A stretch of 56,420 nt of DNA from JAVZLQ01 sp049972525 (GCA_049972525.1 JBMFKI010000007.1:1-56420), one strand, 5' to 3'. Counted from the stretch's first letter, positions 27,101 through 35,392 are shown. Notes: generated from the letters alone by a model not told the origin. Translations and numbers: made by a program.

Positions 27101-27740
27101 CTATCTTAAAAAGCGTTTGAATCTAGAGGCTAACGACAAAATAAGAGAGATGCTTGAACTTATAGAGAAAAACATAGCTTACGCAAACAAGATAATAAAT
27201 GATCTTCTAGACTACTCGAGAGAAATAGAGCTTGAACTAATCGAGAAAACTCCGAAATCGCTTGTTGCTGAAGCATTATCCCTCGTAGAAATTCCAAAGA
27301 ACATTGAAATAAAGGACTTCACCACGCACAATCCAAAAATTAAGGTTGACCCTGAAAAAATCAAGCGTGTCTTCACAAACATAATTAAAAATGCTGTTGA
27401 AGCCATGCCTAAAGGCGGAACATTAACGATAAAGAGCAGAAAAGTCCACGATAAGGTGGAAATCTCATTTACAGACACTGGAGTTGGAATGTCAAAGGAA
27501 ACTTTGGCTAAACTTTGGACACCACTTTTCACCACAAAAGCGAAGGGCATGGGCTTCGGCTTGCCAATCTGCAAACGCTTCGTTGAAGCCCACAAAGGCT
27601 GCATAACCGCTGAAAGCACCCCAGGTAAGGGAACCACCTTTACGGTTACAATTCCAATCGAGCCGAAAATGGAAAAAGGAGGTGAAAAAGTATGGGTGAA
27701 ACCGCCAGAATCCTTGTTGTCGACGACGACGAAAACATAA
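24102..27740 (+). CDS. Soluble multi-sensor histidine kinase (PAS-PAS-PAS-GAF-GAF-GAF)
   Basis: A 1212-residue cytoplasmic sensor kinase without membrane segments. In order: PAS 1 (about 15-125, with CHEVFYGLNTPCPFC, a possible metal or redox site), PAS 2 (about 140-290), PAS 3 (about 295-420), GAF A (425-580), GAF B (585-735), GAF C (745-950), a coiled coil, HisKA with H986 in GHDLRNPLTS, and HATPase_c with NIIKNAVEAM, DTGVGMS and GFGLPICK. GAF A and GAF B are near-duplicates. It autophosphorylates on His and passes phosphate to the response regulator, whose gene overlaps its 3' end by 49 bp. The signals it senses are unknown. Confidence 0.93.
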   Translation: MKSVKVNGQTDINFLIEELGAIMDLVDEIIYVIDMENYKVLFANEKAEDVFGEGIRGRKCHEVFYGLNTPCPFCTNEQLSKHGRACIREQENRKSGKWYKCIDTVVKLPNGKHVRFGMAIDITKQKEAEEALRENEKRYKSIFEYSPISLWEEDFSQVKNYIENLRASGIRDFKVYFKEHPEAVNKCIEMVRIIDVNKATLRLYKAENKKQLITGGLKQILDDESREMFAEELVAIADCKTKFTCETVTKTLTGEKKYVTLIWSVAPGYEQSLERVFVSKIDVTKQKRLEKTLRENGRLFRSIVENSHDCILIVDDNFKITYVNYEVQRLGGYSKGEVLGQDFRKFLDEESKEAVEDIYLRRQRGEWVPSTYKFRIICKDGTKKDVEAKSTVLRSESGKTFTVAQLLDVTESKKMDEERRQFTEKLSALNMYGQSLNMAKSMEEIYKLTLDAMLKTLGFDFADIFIIDGSMLRLAMHRGYSKVLKLDLPLDGKKGITVKAARTGKTVLVPDVRKDKAYIKGGEEILSELVVPIKVGRKVLGVLNVESQKLAAFSMHDIELLEILASHAATAIINLRVRKTLSALNEYGRNLNKAKSMNEIYKLTLDAIEEILGFEYASILMVKGKKLDLVAHRGYSKVLSLKLPLDGDKGITVKAAKTGKPIIVPDVSKEKAYVEGGENIRSELAVPIKMRGNVIGVLNVESRRAAAFDEEDKKLLETLASHAATAISNIERREELKALSDKITNLMKSSTKIMHIKDMRQRLKAIAKAIQQFGWRRVVISLTDENLDRREIVTAGLTAQDRRLLMKRRAPGHVWQERLGPKFEKYRIGEFYYLPWNDPWVREHAFNVPPGTPTEVAITIMSAVPSRLPEEEMVDWHPQDMVYAPLRTPNGRIVGLLSMDDPIDGKRPTKESLAPLELFLHQAAITIENAQLIENLEEAKKQLEEYADQLEQKVEERTRELKKSQEQLLKTQRLAVIGELAGMVGHDLRNPLTSIAGAQYYLKKRLNLEANDKIREMLELIEKNIAYANKIINDLLDYSREIELELIEKTPKSLVAEALSLVEIPKNIEIKDFTTHNPKIKVDPEKIKRVFTNIIKNAVEAMPKGGTLTIKSRKVHDKVEISFTDTGVGMSKETLAKLWTPLFTTKAKGMGFGLPICKRFVEAHKGCITAESTPGKGTTFTVTIPIEPKMEKGGEKVWVKPPESLLSTTTKT

Positions 27741-28165
27741 GAAAAGTGTTGACAACAATACTTGAAGAGGAAGGATACAAAGTTGACTCCGCAGGAACAG
27801 CGAAAGAAGCCATAGAAAAAACAAAGAAAACATTCTACAACATAGCGCTGATAGATGTTAGATTGCCAGACATGGAAGGTATAGAACTCCTAACAAAGAT
27901 AAGGGACACTGTGCCGAAAATGCGCAAGATAATAATCACGGGATATCCAACGCTACAAAACGCAATAGCCGCAGTAAACCGCGGAGCAAATGCATACATA
28001 CTGAAGCCATTCGACATGGAAAAAGTTCTCGCAACAATAAAAGAAGAACTAAAGAAGCAGGAAGAGGAGAAGAAGTATAGCCAAGAAAAAGTCGCGGAGT
28101 TCATCGAAACAAGAGTAAGAGAACTCGAAGTGGAGAAAAATGTGACGCACAAAAGAAATCCTTAA
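27692..28165 (+). CDS. Response regulator, receiver domain with coiled tail
   Basis: A 157-residue protein with a full receiver domain (1-120): acidic pocket DDD at 11-13, phosphoacceptor D55 in LIDVRLPDMEG, Thr83 in IITGYP and K105 in ILKPF. The remaining 37 residues form a charged helix (LKKQEEEKKYSQEKVAEFIE), and there is no DNA-binding or enzymatic output domain. Start ATG 27692 has a textbook AGGAGGTG site, inside the kinase gene. Output is therefore probably by protein contact, and the two small paralogues upstream are candidate partners (inference). Confidence 0.93.
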   Translation: MGETARILVVDDDENIRKVLTTILEEEGYKVDSAGTAKEAIEKTKKTFYNIALIDVRLPDMEGIELLTKIRDTVPKMRKIIITGYPTLQNAIAAVNRGANAYILKPFDMEKVLATIKEELKKQEEEKKYSQEKVAEFIETRVRELEVEKNVTHKRNP

Positions 28166-28213
28166 AATTTCCTGTTAACCCCAGAATTTTTCCATTATCC
28201 CCTTACATAAATT

Positions 28214-30424
28214 TTACATTTCATCTACAAATTTTTCAGGTTTAGGAACCTCTAATGAAAGCCCTTTCCTCTCACGAATTCTCCTTATTGTGACTTCCGC
28301 CACATCCTCTGGAATTTTCTCCCAATGATGAAAAGTGCACTGCCAAAAAGCACGACCAGAAGTCAAGGAACGCATCTCTTCAGCTAAACCAAAAGTTTCA
28401 ACAACTGGAACATAACCAACAACTACTGTCAGAAACCCCCTCTGTTCAGAAGCAAGAACCTTGCCTCTCCTACGCGCCAAAATGTTTATGCACACTCCAA
28501 AAAGGCTTGTTGGAACGGAAACCTCAACCTTGTAAACTGGCTCAAGAAGAAACGGGTCGGCCGTCAAACAAGCGCCCAAAATTGCCCTACCAACAGCCCT
28601 CATAACCTGATCTGGCTCACGTTTTTCCATGCTTTTATGAAGTCTAGCGTCAACAAGCTTAACTTTGACACCTCTTAATGGTTCCCCGCATAGCGGTCCA
28701 TTTCTACAAGCCCAGTTAAAACCAGAAATTATGCTTGCCTCCGCTTCTGGAAAACTTCCAACGACTCTTGATAAGTTCAGCAGAATGTTTCCATGCTCGT
28801 CACAAGCCAAAAATTTCTCAGCTTCATCTAATGTATAACCGCAATCTCCGTGCAGTATGTCGATAATTATTTTCTTCTCCATCTCGGAGGTAATGTTCCC
28901 ATTTTCGAAAAGATCTAAAACGTTTTTTTCTAGGGGTTCAACTTGCACCAAAAAAGTGTTCTGCTCGTTTAGGCTCTTTGTCATTACGATTTTTCCACTT
29001 TTCGAAACACTTTCACGATAAGCCACAACTGGGCTTGAAGTGACGATTTCTGTCCCGCCCAAATATTGCCTTAAGAATTTTGAAGCGATTTCAAGGTGAA
29101 GCTCACCCAACCCGCTGAGCAAGTATTGTCCAGTCTCCCTATTTATTGTGGCAACTATGTTTGGGTCTTCAATAGCAATGCGGTTCATAGCGTCGATTAA
29201 ACGTGGCAGATCCGCAGGATTTTTCGGTTCAACAGCTATTGTCACAACAGGCTCTGAAACGTATTTTACATTTTCAAATGGGAACATGTGGCTTTTGTAT
29301 TCTGTGCTAACTATGGTTTCTCCAGCTCTCGCCAATTCTAACCCGCTTAACGCTGCTATGTTTCCAGCATAAACAGCTTCAACTGTTTCTCTTGAAGCTC
29401 CCATGTAGATTGAAACGTTCTTTATTTCGAACTCCTTTTTAGCATCAACAAGATAAACGTTTTCTCCGCTTTTCACAAATCCGGAAAAAATTCTTCCAGT
29501 GGCAACTAAGCCTTCATTTCTGGTCAGCTGAACCATCGTTACACACATCGCCAGTGGCCCTTCATCATCACAGTTTAACATGGCCTTACCAATATCAGAA
29601 TTTAATTCGCCCCTCCAGATTTTTGGTACACGATACTTTTGGGCTTCCACAGGATTTGGGAGAGCTTCAACAACCATACTTAGTATAGCGTCCGCGATCG
29701 GAATAACCTTTAGAAGTCCCTCATACTCGTCTTGTGAGTAGGCTTCTATGATGTCGGCGAATTTTATTCCTTTTTGTCTCGCAGCTTTTATGGTGAAGCC
29801 CCATCTGTGCAATGCTGAGCCGAAGGCAACAGATTCATTTTCTGGGCTAACCTTCCAATCGTCTTTAAACTTTGGCTCTCCATAAATCTCAATTATGCTG
29901 TTAAAATTATCTATTATTCTTACAAACCTATCTTGAATTTCACCTGCATCAAGTTTTAATTCACTTATTAGACGATCAACTTTGTTTATGAAGAGAACTG
30001 GCTTAACTCTCTCTTCAAGCGCTTGGCGGACAACAGTTTCTGTCTGAGCCATCACGCCCTCAACAGCGTCAACCACGACGATTGCGCCGTCTATGGCGCG
30101 TAAAGCTCTGTTCACCTTGCCAGTGAAATCCACATGTCCAGGAGTGTCGACAAGATTAACGACGTACGGTCGATTACCCACCTCATGCAGAAGCGAAATA
30201 TTTGCAGTTTTTATCGTAATCCCACGCTTCTGCTCCTCCTCCAAGTAGTCTAAAACCCTCGCCTTTCCAGCAACGCTTGGCGATAGCAGTCCAGCATCAG
30301 CTAAAAGCGAATCAGTAAGCGTTGTTTTCCCATGATCTACATGGGCAACTACACCTATGTTGCGCACAACCTCCTTTTTGCGCATAAGCCAAAGAATTTC
30401 ATCCATACGTCTAAACCGTGGCAT
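28214..30424 (-). CDS. Elongation factor 2 homologue lacking the diphthamide histidine
   Basis: A 736-residue translocase-family GTPase with all five EF-2 domains: G1 AHVDHGKTT, switch I EEEQKRGITIK, G3 DTPGH, G4 NKVD. In domain IV the archaeal/eukaryotic loop normally reads HxDxxHRGxxQ, where the second His becomes diphthamide. Here the loop is LHKSMEKREPDQ, with Lys601 at that position and HRG changed to KRE. I start at ATG 30424 (MPRFRRMDEI) because AAAGGAG lies 7-8 nt before it; a longer frame to 30460 is possible. It may be the only EF-2 or a diphthamide-less paralogue; the window does not decide. Confidence 0.93.
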   Translation of the reverse strand: MPRFRRMDEILWLMRKKEVVRNIGVVAHVDHGKTTLTDSLLADAGLLSPSVAGKARVLDYLEEEQKRGITIKTANISLLHEVGNRPYVVNLVDTPGHVDFTGKVNRALRAIDGAIVVVDAVEGVMAQTETVVRQALEERVKPVLFINKVDRLISELKLDAGEIQDRFVRIIDNFNSIIEIYGEPKFKDDWKVSPENESVAFGSALHRWGFTIKAARQKGIKFADIIEAYSQDEYEGLLKVIPIADAILSMVVEALPNPVEAQKYRVPKIWRGELNSDIGKAMLNCDDEGPLAMCVTMVQLTRNEGLVATGRIFSGFVKSGENVYLVDAKKEFEIKNVSIYMGASRETVEAVYAGNIAALSGLELARAGETIVSTEYKSHMFPFENVKYVSEPVVTIAVEPKNPADLPRLIDAMNRIAIEDPNIVATINRETGQYLLSGLGELHLEIASKFLRQYLGGTEIVTSSPVVAYRESVSKSGKIVMTKSLNEQNTFLVQVEPLEKNVLDLFENGNITSEMEKKIIIDILHGDCGYTLDEAEKFLACDEHGNILLNLSRVVGSFPEAEASIISGFNWACRNGPLCGEPLRGVKVKLVDARLHKSMEKREPDQVMRAVGRAILGACLTADPFLLEPVYKVEVSVPTSLFGVCINILARRRGKVLASEQRGFLTVVVGYVPVVETFGLAEEMRSLTSGRAFWQCTFHHWEKIPEDVAEVTIRRIRERKGLSLEVPKPEKFVDEM

Positions 30425-30521
30425 CCCTAAGCTCCTTTCCAAAGACGCTCGTGTTTCCATATAAAGATTTACGGAACTGTTATTTTATTTGTGCAGACAA
30501 ATATGCAAGCGAGGATTAACA

Positions 30522-31283
30522 TTGAAAAAGGCATTGGTAATAAAAACAGAAGAACTGATTGAAGAACCATACGCTTCAATAATCTGCTATCCAAAAGCAA
30601 GCAAGGTAGAAATTAAAAAACGCTTAAACGAACTGCGGAAACTCGGCGTAGAAGCCATAGAATTTTCAGGAGAAAAAGAAACTTTTAACACTCCAGTTTT
30701 GGGCAAGGGATGCGTTGGCATAGTGGTTGCCGCCTACATAAACGGAAAGAAGGTAGCTCTAAAAATTCGAAGAGTCGACGCTGACAGGAGCAGCATGTTA
30801 GAAGAGGCAAAAAAACTTGGGAGTGCAAACTCTGTCAGCGTGGGTCCAAAAGTTTTAGGCGTAAGCAGAAATTTTCTCCTAATGCAGTTTGTTGAAGGCA
30901 AACTGCTGCCGAAATGGCTGGGAAAACGCGTAAAAGGGAAAAGCGTCATAAGAGTTTTACGTAGGATTTTGGAGCAGTGTTGGCTTTTAGACAGGATTGG
31001 CTTGGACCATGGCGAGTTAAGTCACGCTCCCAAACATATAATCGTAGACGGTTCAGATGAGCCTTACATAGTTGATTTTGAAGCAGCAAGCCAAAGTAGG
31101 CGACCGTCAAACGTTACTTCCATTTGCCAATTCCTCTTCATAAGTGGTCAGACGGCAGAGGAAATAGCTAGAAAAATCGGCGAAAGAGACAAGAAGGCGA
31201 TAACAGAGGCTCTGAGGCTTTATAAGAAGGATAGAACGCGGGAAAACTTCGAAAAAATATTGGAGGCTTGCGGCGTAGCTTAA
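30522..31283 (+). CDS. RIO-like serine/threonine protein kinase (COG2112-type)
   Basis: A 253-residue kinase-fold protein of the small archaeal Ser/Thr kinase group near RIO kinases. The glycine-rich loop is LGKGCVGIVV and the ATP-binding Lys is in KKVALKIRR. The catalytic loop reads DHGELSHAPKHII, where RIO proteins have HGDLS, so Glu occupies the Asp position. The metal-binding motif is IVDFEAAS (DFE in place of DFG). TTG 30522 is preceded by GAGG at suitable spacing; the frame also opens at TTG 30489. It diverges from the EF-2 homologue, 98 bp away. Substrate unknown. Confidence 0.82.
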   Translation: MKKALVIKTEELIEEPYASIICYPKASKVEIKKRLNELRKLGVEAIEFSGEKETFNTPVLGKGCVGIVVAAYINGKKVALKIRRVDADRSSMLEEAKKLGSANSVSVGPKVLGVSRNFLLMQFVEGKLLPKWLGKRVKGKSVIRVLRRILEQCWLLDRIGLDHGELSHAPKHIIVDGSDEPYIVDFEAASQSRRPSNVTSICQFLFISGQTAEEIARKIGERDKKAITEALRLYKKDRTRENFEKILEACGVA

Positions 31284-31465
31284 ACGATATAATCTACAGC
31301 AGCAATTGCGTTTCTTCCATTCTTTTCAAGCTTCTCAAGTCCAAGCTCCCTCAAAACCTCTGTAAGGTCAAGCCAAGTTTCCACTTGAAGCTGCCTCGCA
31401 ACCCTTCGCTTTTCATAAAGAAGCGGAACTGAACCGACAAAAAGCCAGTCGAGATCCTCAGCCAT
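31280..31465 (-). CDS. Small conserved hypothetical protein
   Basis: A 61-residue protein, MAEDLDWLFVGSVPLLYEKR then LDLTEVLRELGLEKLEKNGR and ending AAVDYIV. It has a compact alpha/beta look and an even charge distribution. ATG 31465 is preceded by a purine-rich GGAGAGAGGGAGAAG tract, which favours it over the ATG at 31504. It overlaps the kinase gene tail-to-tail by 4 bp. No recognisable motif. Confidence 0.5.
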   Translation of the reverse strand: MAEDLDWLFVGSVPLLYEKRRVARQLQVETWLDLTEVLRELGLEKLEKNGRNAIAAVDYIV

Positions 31466-31585
31466 ATGCGCTTCTCCCTCTCTCCTCTCCCCATAAAAGA
31501 GCATGTACTCTTGCCCTTATAATCATGTATGTAAAAATTTGATAGACGAAAATTATAGAGGAAAACTCAATTTGCACTGTTAATT

Positions 31586-33073
31586 ATGAAAAGGTTTAAA
31601 ACTTTAAATCTCGACTTTTTAGCAAAAATGGTGAATGACATGGTTGTTAGTAGAGAGGAGATGCAGGAAATAGTTAAGCGTTATAAGGAACCAGTAGGAC
31701 TGAATTTGGGTTCACATTCAGCCCTAGACGCTTGGCAGGGACAACGCAACTATGGCATAAGAAGCATAATATACACGACGCCTGGAAGAGCACGGATTTA
31801 CCTTCAAAACCCTATGGTTGGAAAACCAGACGAGATTGTTGAGGATTTGCCGAAACTTGTGAGACGGGACTTGCACGTCGTGAACGACCCTAAGGACATA
31901 AAGAAGAGCGATGATTGGCGAAGTGTCATTTTGATTCTTGACAAGTATTCAGACATAGTCAAATATGTCGATGAGCTTGTGGATTTGGAGTGCCTTCAAA
32001 TAACAAACAGGGCTTTCGCCGTTTACGTTGGTGGCGACGAATACTGCAGCGTAATTGAAAACGAGTATGCTGTTCCAATTTTAGGTTCAAGGACGCTTTT
32101 GAAAATAGAGAACAGAGGCGAAATTGAAAAGGACTACTACTGGTTTGCTGAACAAGCTGGAATTCCATATCCGAAATCCTACAAGTATGAAGTTACAGAG
32201 GATGGAATACGCTTTAAGGAGTTTATCGACGAACCCATGATTTTGAAGGCAGAACACGCACACAGAGCATTCGAAAGGGAATTCATTTTTGCTGCTGATT
32301 CCAGCGATTTGGAGGAAAAAGTTGCAAGGGAGGTTAAGGCTGGAAACCTAAACAAGGAAGCCTTGGAGAGGGCGCGCGTTGAACAAATTGTGCTTGGTCC
32401 ACACGCGAACTTTAATTTCTTCTTCTCGCCTTTGGACGCCAAAAGCAGCTGGGGAGATGCCGAAAAATGGTTTTCTAGGCTGTATAACGTAAGCGTTGAA
32501 GAGGCTAGAATTTGCCTTGCAAACCAGTTCTTATCAATTGATGAGAGACGCGAAACAATCCTTGACGGATTAAAACGCCTACCAGCAGATGTGCAGAACA
32601 AGATTAAGAAGGTGCCATCATTTGAGGTTACGGCTCACGGTATCCTAAGCCTCAGAGAATCACTACTGAAAGATTTGCACCGCTACGCTGACCGTTTCCT
32701 GCTTGCTTGCAGAGAACATGCCTTTCCAGGCATAATTGGCGCTTGGTGCCTGCAAACGCTGATCACATGGGACCGCGTCAGCAAATATGAGATTAAGCCA
32801 GCAATCAAACTTGACGTTACTTTGGGCGCGGAGGCAAAGAAAACCGTTGATTATGGCTTGTACGATGTGCCCGACGTGCGAGATCCGTACATGCATATTC
32901 CAGTAACACAGGACGTGGCTCTAAGGCATGGCGGCGGGACAAATGTTCATATGGGTTTAGGCGCACAGTACGCTAATGCGAAATACAAGAAGCGAATGAG
33001 TATGGGAGACCGTATAGCGCTAGAAATTAGACGTGCAATGAAAACAAATCAGCTTCATGAACTGGTGACATAA
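31586..33073 (+). CDS. purP: PurP-family ATP-grasp enzyme (FAICAR synthetase-like)
   Basis: A 495-residue protein related to archaeal PurP, which makes FAICAR from AICAR, formate and ATP in the second-last step of purine synthesis. Segments typical of the family are LGSHSALDAWQGQRNYGIRS at the start and ATP-grasp elements such as EPMILKAEHAHRAFEREF. The C-terminal IPVTQDVALRHGGGTNVHMG ends the conserved part. It is about 130 residues longer than the roughly 360 of methanogen PurP. A TATA-like TTTAAAA at 31595-31601 overlaps the first codons, so ATG 31628 (MVNDMVV) may be the true start. purC and purE lie next door, convergent. Exact activity is inferred. Confidence 0.82.
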   Translation: MKRFKTLNLDFLAKMVNDMVVSREEMQEIVKRYKEPVGLNLGSHSALDAWQGQRNYGIRSIIYTTPGRARIYLQNPMVGKPDEIVEDLPKLVRRDLHVVNDPKDIKKSDDWRSVILILDKYSDIVKYVDELVDLECLQITNRAFAVYVGGDEYCSVIENEYAVPILGSRTLLKIENRGEIEKDYYWFAEQAGIPYPKSYKYEVTEDGIRFKEFIDEPMILKAEHAHRAFEREFIFAADSSDLEEKVAREVKAGNLNKEALERARVEQIVLGPHANFNFFFSPLDAKSSWGDAEKWFSRLYNVSVEEARICLANQFLSIDERRETILDGLKRLPADVQNKIKKVPSFEVTAHGILSLRESLLKDLHRYADRFLLACREHAFPGIIGAWCLQTLITWDRVSKYEIKPAIKLDVTLGAEAKKTVDYGLYDVPDVRDPYMHIPVTQDVALRHGGGTNVHMGLGAQYANAKYKKRMSMGDRIALEIRRAMKTNQLHELVT

Positions 33074-33117
33074 GAGCCCTATCTTACCCATTTTTTATCT
33101 TGCAATTTCCGTATAGT

Positions 33118-34170
33118 TCACGCAAACAAACGTTCATTGTATTCTTTAAGGATATTTGCGAGTTTTGGGACGCTGAACAATTTTCTTCCAGTCATCTCGT
33201 TTGCTGCTGCCATGTATAATTGGCTTATCATTGTTTTCAACGTTGGTTCAAGTTTAGGCGGTTTCGTCTTAACAAGCTTCTTCCAGTCTTCTATGCCTTT
33301 TTCCTTTGCCTTTTTCTTTGCTTCTTCCACTTCCCCAGCCCATTCCGTTCCCCTATAGTATATGCGTGCTATTTCTTTGCTGACGTGCAATCCGTTATAT
33401 GTGAATCTGCACTCGTCTAATGTGCCTACAACATCAACGACCATAAGTTTTCTTTGCGGGTCAAAAGCTAGTTCTATTTTGCCATCTTCATTGACTAAAC
33501 CAGCCTTGGCGGCTATTTCCGTAATCGTTTCGTCCACTTTTAGAAGCAGACTTTTAACTTCTGCTAATTCGCTGTCTGTTAAGCCCGCAATTTGCTTTGC
33601 CTCTTTCCAACTAACGTAGCGGTCGCCATGCTCCAACTTCGTGCTTACGTCAAAAATTGGTTTTGCAAGTCTTTCACCAGCCGTTGGGTAATGGTCTAAG
33701 CCAAGCTCCTCAAGCGTGATTAAGTCTTGTTCTAGGCGTTTAAAAACTGATGAGCCTTCTGGCAAGCCGTTACGATAGATTATTTCAAGTGGAATTAGGA
33801 AGTTCCTAAGGGTTGGCGTATAAACGCTGTAATCATATTTTAGCTTGCCACCCTCTATATACGCTTTGGGCTTGTAAACGTTTACAAGGTTTATCTCCAT
33901 AATGTGGGTGGGCTTCTCTAAATCGTCGAAACGCACAACCTTCCCCTTGATGTCAACCAAACCGCGATAATGCGTTTTTATGCCTTTTTCCTCAAGCCTC
34001 TCAAAGCAGTATGCGCCCATGAGGCATAAGGCAGCGCCCTTCCCATCAATTTGATCTGGCATTTCACCCCAATCAAAAACCGAATAGCGATCAGAAAAAT
34101 GAAAACGCCCAACACCCATTTTAGCATTTGTTGGTCTTTTAATAACTTCTAAATCCTTTACGCTTCCCAT
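33118..34170 (-). CDS. purC: SAICAR synthetase
   Basis: A 350-residue phosphoribosylaminoimidazole-succinocarboxamide synthase, joining aspartate to CAIR with ATP. Typical segments are FHFSDRYSVFDWGEMPDQI (the FSDRYSVFDWG nucleotide region), PLEIIYRNGLPEGSSVFKRL (the P-EVIVRN-like block), and DKLSPDE-like material replaced by GLDHYPTAGERLAKPIFDVS. It is about 100 residues longer than bacterial PurC (about 240), mainly at the C-terminus (WKKLVKTKPPKLEPTLKTMI). The purE stop is 10 bp upstream, so the two are an operon and supply consecutive steps. Confidence 0.92.
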   Translation of the reverse strand: MGSVKDLEVIKRPTNAKMGVGRFHFSDRYSVFDWGEMPDQIDGKGAALCLMGAYCFERLEEKGIKTHYRGLVDIKGKVVRFDDLEKPTHIMEINLVNVYKPKAYIEGGKLKYDYSVYTPTLRNFLIPLEIIYRNGLPEGSSVFKRLEQDLITLEELGLDHYPTAGERLAKPIFDVSTKLEHGDRYVSWKEAKQIAGLTDSELAEVKSLLLKVDETITEIAAKAGLVNEDGKIELAFDPQRKLMVVDVVGTLDECRFTYNGLHVSKEIARIYYRGTEWAGEVEEAKKKAKEKGIEDWKKLVKTKPPKLEPTLKTMISQLYMAAANEMTGRKLFSVPKLANILKEYNERLFA

Positions 34171-34180
34171 AGTTCAGCCT

Positions 34181-34660
34181 CTACTTGAGCTTCCTAAGGG
34201 ACATGTCAGCTCCTTCGATTTCCTTCTTCTTTGCCAACTGATAATTTCTAATTCTTTTCGCTAAATCTTTTTCAGTTAAAGCGAAGATTTTTGCGGCTGC
34301 AACCGCTGCGCCTTCAGGCTCAATTATGACGAGCGCGCCTATGCCACTTGGAGCCCTAAGTGAAGAGTAAATGTCTGCTCCGCCGAACTTTTCAGAGTAG
34401 GGTGGGCACGCTATAACAGGCTTGGCAGTGTTGGCGTCAACAAACGCGCTTAAAGCGTTTGACCGTCCAGCCACAGTTATGTAAACAACATTTTCACCCT
34501 CATACTCGCGCAGTATCTCCAGAACCTTCTCTGGAGTCTTATGGGCAGATGCAACTCTGAACTCGTATTCTAAACCCAAAGCCTTCAGGTGGTTGGCTAT
34601 CTCACGGCTAAATTCGAAATCCTTCTCCGAACCCATTAAAACGATAACTTTGCCCCTCAT
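34181..34660 (-). CDS. purE: AIR carboxylase, class II PurE
   Basis: A 159-residue PurE-fold enzyme. GSEKDFEFSREIANHL and SAHKTPEKV are the substrate-binding loops. VAGRSNALSAFVDANTAKPV and SSLRAPSGIGA follow the class II pattern known from the animal PAICS carboxylase domain, not the NHLPGM loop of bacterial N5-CAIR mutases. Class II enzymes carboxylate AIR directly with CO2 and need no PurK. No purK is present here, in agreement. It is followed directly by purC, which uses its product CAIR. Confidence 0.92.
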   Translation of the reverse strand: MRGKVIVLMGSEKDFEFSREIANHLKALGLEYEFRVASAHKTPEKVLEILREYEGENVVYITVAGRSNALSAFVDANTAKPVIACPPYSEKFGGADIYSSLRAPSGIGALVIIEPEGAAVAAAKIFALTEKDLAKRIRNYQLAKKKEIEGADMSLRKLK

Positions 34661-34755
34661 CTCTTACACCCAAACATCGCAAAGCTAGAAAGCCAAACCA
34701 CTAATTAAATTTTTAAGCAGGGGAGAATTCTTTTAATTTTGAGGTGAAAGAGGCT

Positions 34756-35064
34756 ATGTCTCTGCAGAGAAAACGCAGAAGAAGCATAATAGATGAACTT
34801 TTTGGAACATCGATGTTCGAAGAGTTTCCAGAAGAAGCTAGTGAAGGAGGATACTCAATAAGTGTTGTGCAAACACCAGAAGGGACAAAAGTTAAGGCTA
34901 AAGTTGGGAAAGATGTTGACGTTAGCTCACTTAGAAAGCAGCTTCAGAGAGAATACCCAAACGCACAAATAGAGATAGAAGGAGGCAAAACAGAACCGCT
35001 CATCAGAGAAATCTCAACAAAAACATTTAAAAAGGAAAACCAAAAAGAAGAACGCGGCAAGTAA
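34756..35064 (+). CDS. Small conserved hypothetical protein
   Basis: A 102-residue protein: basic start (MSLQRKRRRSIIDELFG), a central beta-strand pair (YSISVVQTPEGTKVKAKVG), a short helix (LRKQLQREYP) and a lysine-rich tail (KTFKKENQKEERGK). GAGGTG lies 9 nt before ATG 34756; a GTG at 34744 is in frame but inside that site. The beta-strand layout with charged ends suggests a small nucleic-acid or protein-binding domain, but I know no function. It is divergent from purE. Confidence 0.65.
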   Translation: MSLQRKRRRSIIDELFGTSMFEEFPEEASEGGYSISVVQTPEGTKVKAKVGKDVDVSSLRKQLQREYPNAQIEIEGGKTEPLIREISTKTFKKENQKEERGK

Positions 35065-35164
35065 CGCTTAACAATTTTCTATAGTTCTCGTCGAGAAAAT
35101 TGTTTCATCAAAGTTTTAAACTCAACAATACAAGTGAGTACCAGCAAGCAAACAGGATGAGAAA

Positions 35165-35392
35165 ATGCAGAAAACCAAACACTACATAGTAGACTTGACA
35201 AAGACAAATAGAAAAGGTGAATTCAAATGTCCAAAATGCGGAACTGAGATTTCACCAGACGACAAAACTGAAAAGGCCTACACAATAATAGAGCCAATAG
35301 TGAGAGGAGAAAGCTTGGAAAAAATAATAATACAATGTAACAACTGCAAAAGCCAAATTCACCTGACAGGATTCCAAATCTTGGAAAAATGA
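35165..35392 (+). CDS. Small zinc-ribbon protein
   Basis: A 75-residue protein with one zinc ribbon: FKCPKCGTEISPDD and IIQCNNCKSQIHL provide four cysteines. Between them lies a strand-rich segment (KAYTIIEPIVRGESLEKI). Such proteins are common small accessory factors in archaeal transcription or RNA processing, but this one has no known role. Start ATG with GGATGAGAAA upstream. Single gene between two intergenic promoters. Confidence 0.75.
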   Translation: MQKTKHYIVDLTKTNRKGEFKCPKCGTEISPDDKTEKAYTIIEPIVRGESLEKIIIQCNNCKSQIHLTGFQILEK

